Shown: positions 63,870 through 64,000 of the stretch, in pieces
Numbering within the stretch: the first letter of the stretch is position 1
Layout of the letters: every line of letters begins with the position of its first letter
Assembly (NCBI RefSeq): GCF_950295315.1
Contig: NC_080172.1
Location: 76,403,118-76,467,117 of the forward strand
From: Erinaceus europaeus
Lineage: Eukaryota > Chordata > Mammalia > Eulipotyphla > Erinaceidae
DNA length: 64,000 bases
Direction: 5' to 3'
The notes under the pieces: generated by a model
Told to the model about the DNA's origin: nothing
The model's input: the letters and a program-made list of their open reading frames with translations, nothing else
Database searches by the model: none
Made by a program: the position numbers and the translations under genes

Positions 63870-64000
63870 ATTAATTAATCTTTGCTCTGTTTTGTCACCA
63901 AGGCTATTACTCAGTGCCTGCATGATGAATTCACTGCTCCTTGCAGCCACTGTTCTCCCTCTCTCCCTTCCTCCAAATTCTACTTCCTTCCCTTTCTTTT
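63870..64000 (-). mobile_element. SINE running off the window
   Basis: TTAATTAATCTTTGCTCTG..CACCAAGGCTATTACTCAGTGCC and GCATGATGAATTCACTGC start a minus-strand long SINE; its body and head lie beyond the edge. Confidence 0.65.

Overview
The window is mammalian genomic DNA, most likely from a hedgehog (Erinaceus or a close relative). This rests on the density of tRNA-derived SINEs with the head GGTAGCGCAGYGGGTTAAGC and tail CTCTGTCCTATCCAACAA, which I associate with Erinaceidae, and on a matching L1 lineage. The species is inferred, not proven. There are no bacterial features.

Layout. Positions 1 to about 24.2 kb hold no gene I can recognise: interspersed L1 3' ends, many SINEs, a second A-tailed retroposon family, microsatellites, a 57-bp minisatellite and a 5S rRNA pseudogene fragment. 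From 50.9 to 63.1 kb (minus strand) lies the 3' part of ARHGAP29, a RhoGAP with a C1 domain: seven exons covering C1, RhoGAP and the C-terminal tail ending in the PDZ-binding PQFV, plus a candidate eighth exon at 63705-63785. Downstream of it on the same strand, from 24.3 to about 46 kb, is a tandem array of three diverged, partial ARHGAP29-derived units: copy 1 (39.2-44.6 kb), copy 2 (34.2-38.5 kb) and copy 3 (24.3-31.1 kb, with a 200-N gap).

The array is the exciting part. Almost every duplicated exon is still open, has kept codon length or changed by whole codons, and has kept splice sites and intron phase, yet the encoded proteins are very different from ARHGAP29 and from each other. For copies 2 and 3 I counted about 88% identity in intron sequence next to exon C, but only about 54% nucleotide and 13% amino-acid identity inside exon C. 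Exons changing faster than introns is the signature of strong diversifying selection. The copies have lost different functions: copies 1 and 2 lack the RhoGAP arginine finger, copy 1 also lacks C1 ligands and a whole exon, copy 2 keeps a complete C1 ligand set, and copy 3 keeps the arginine finger but has gained an 11-residue coding repeat. The 3' ends of copies 1 and 2 stop at phase-0 exons and the next unit's first exon starts in phase 0, so the array could be read as one long chimeric gene. A 352-bp stretch of copy 3 is 351/352 identical to the ARHGAP29 last exon, which points to recent gene conversion.

In the exon labels used here, Z and Y are the two exons before C1, A and B encode C1, C to E the RhoGAP domain, F a linker and G the C-terminal exon. 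Coordinates of splice sites were read by eye from GT/AG signals and phase; no transcript evidence was available.
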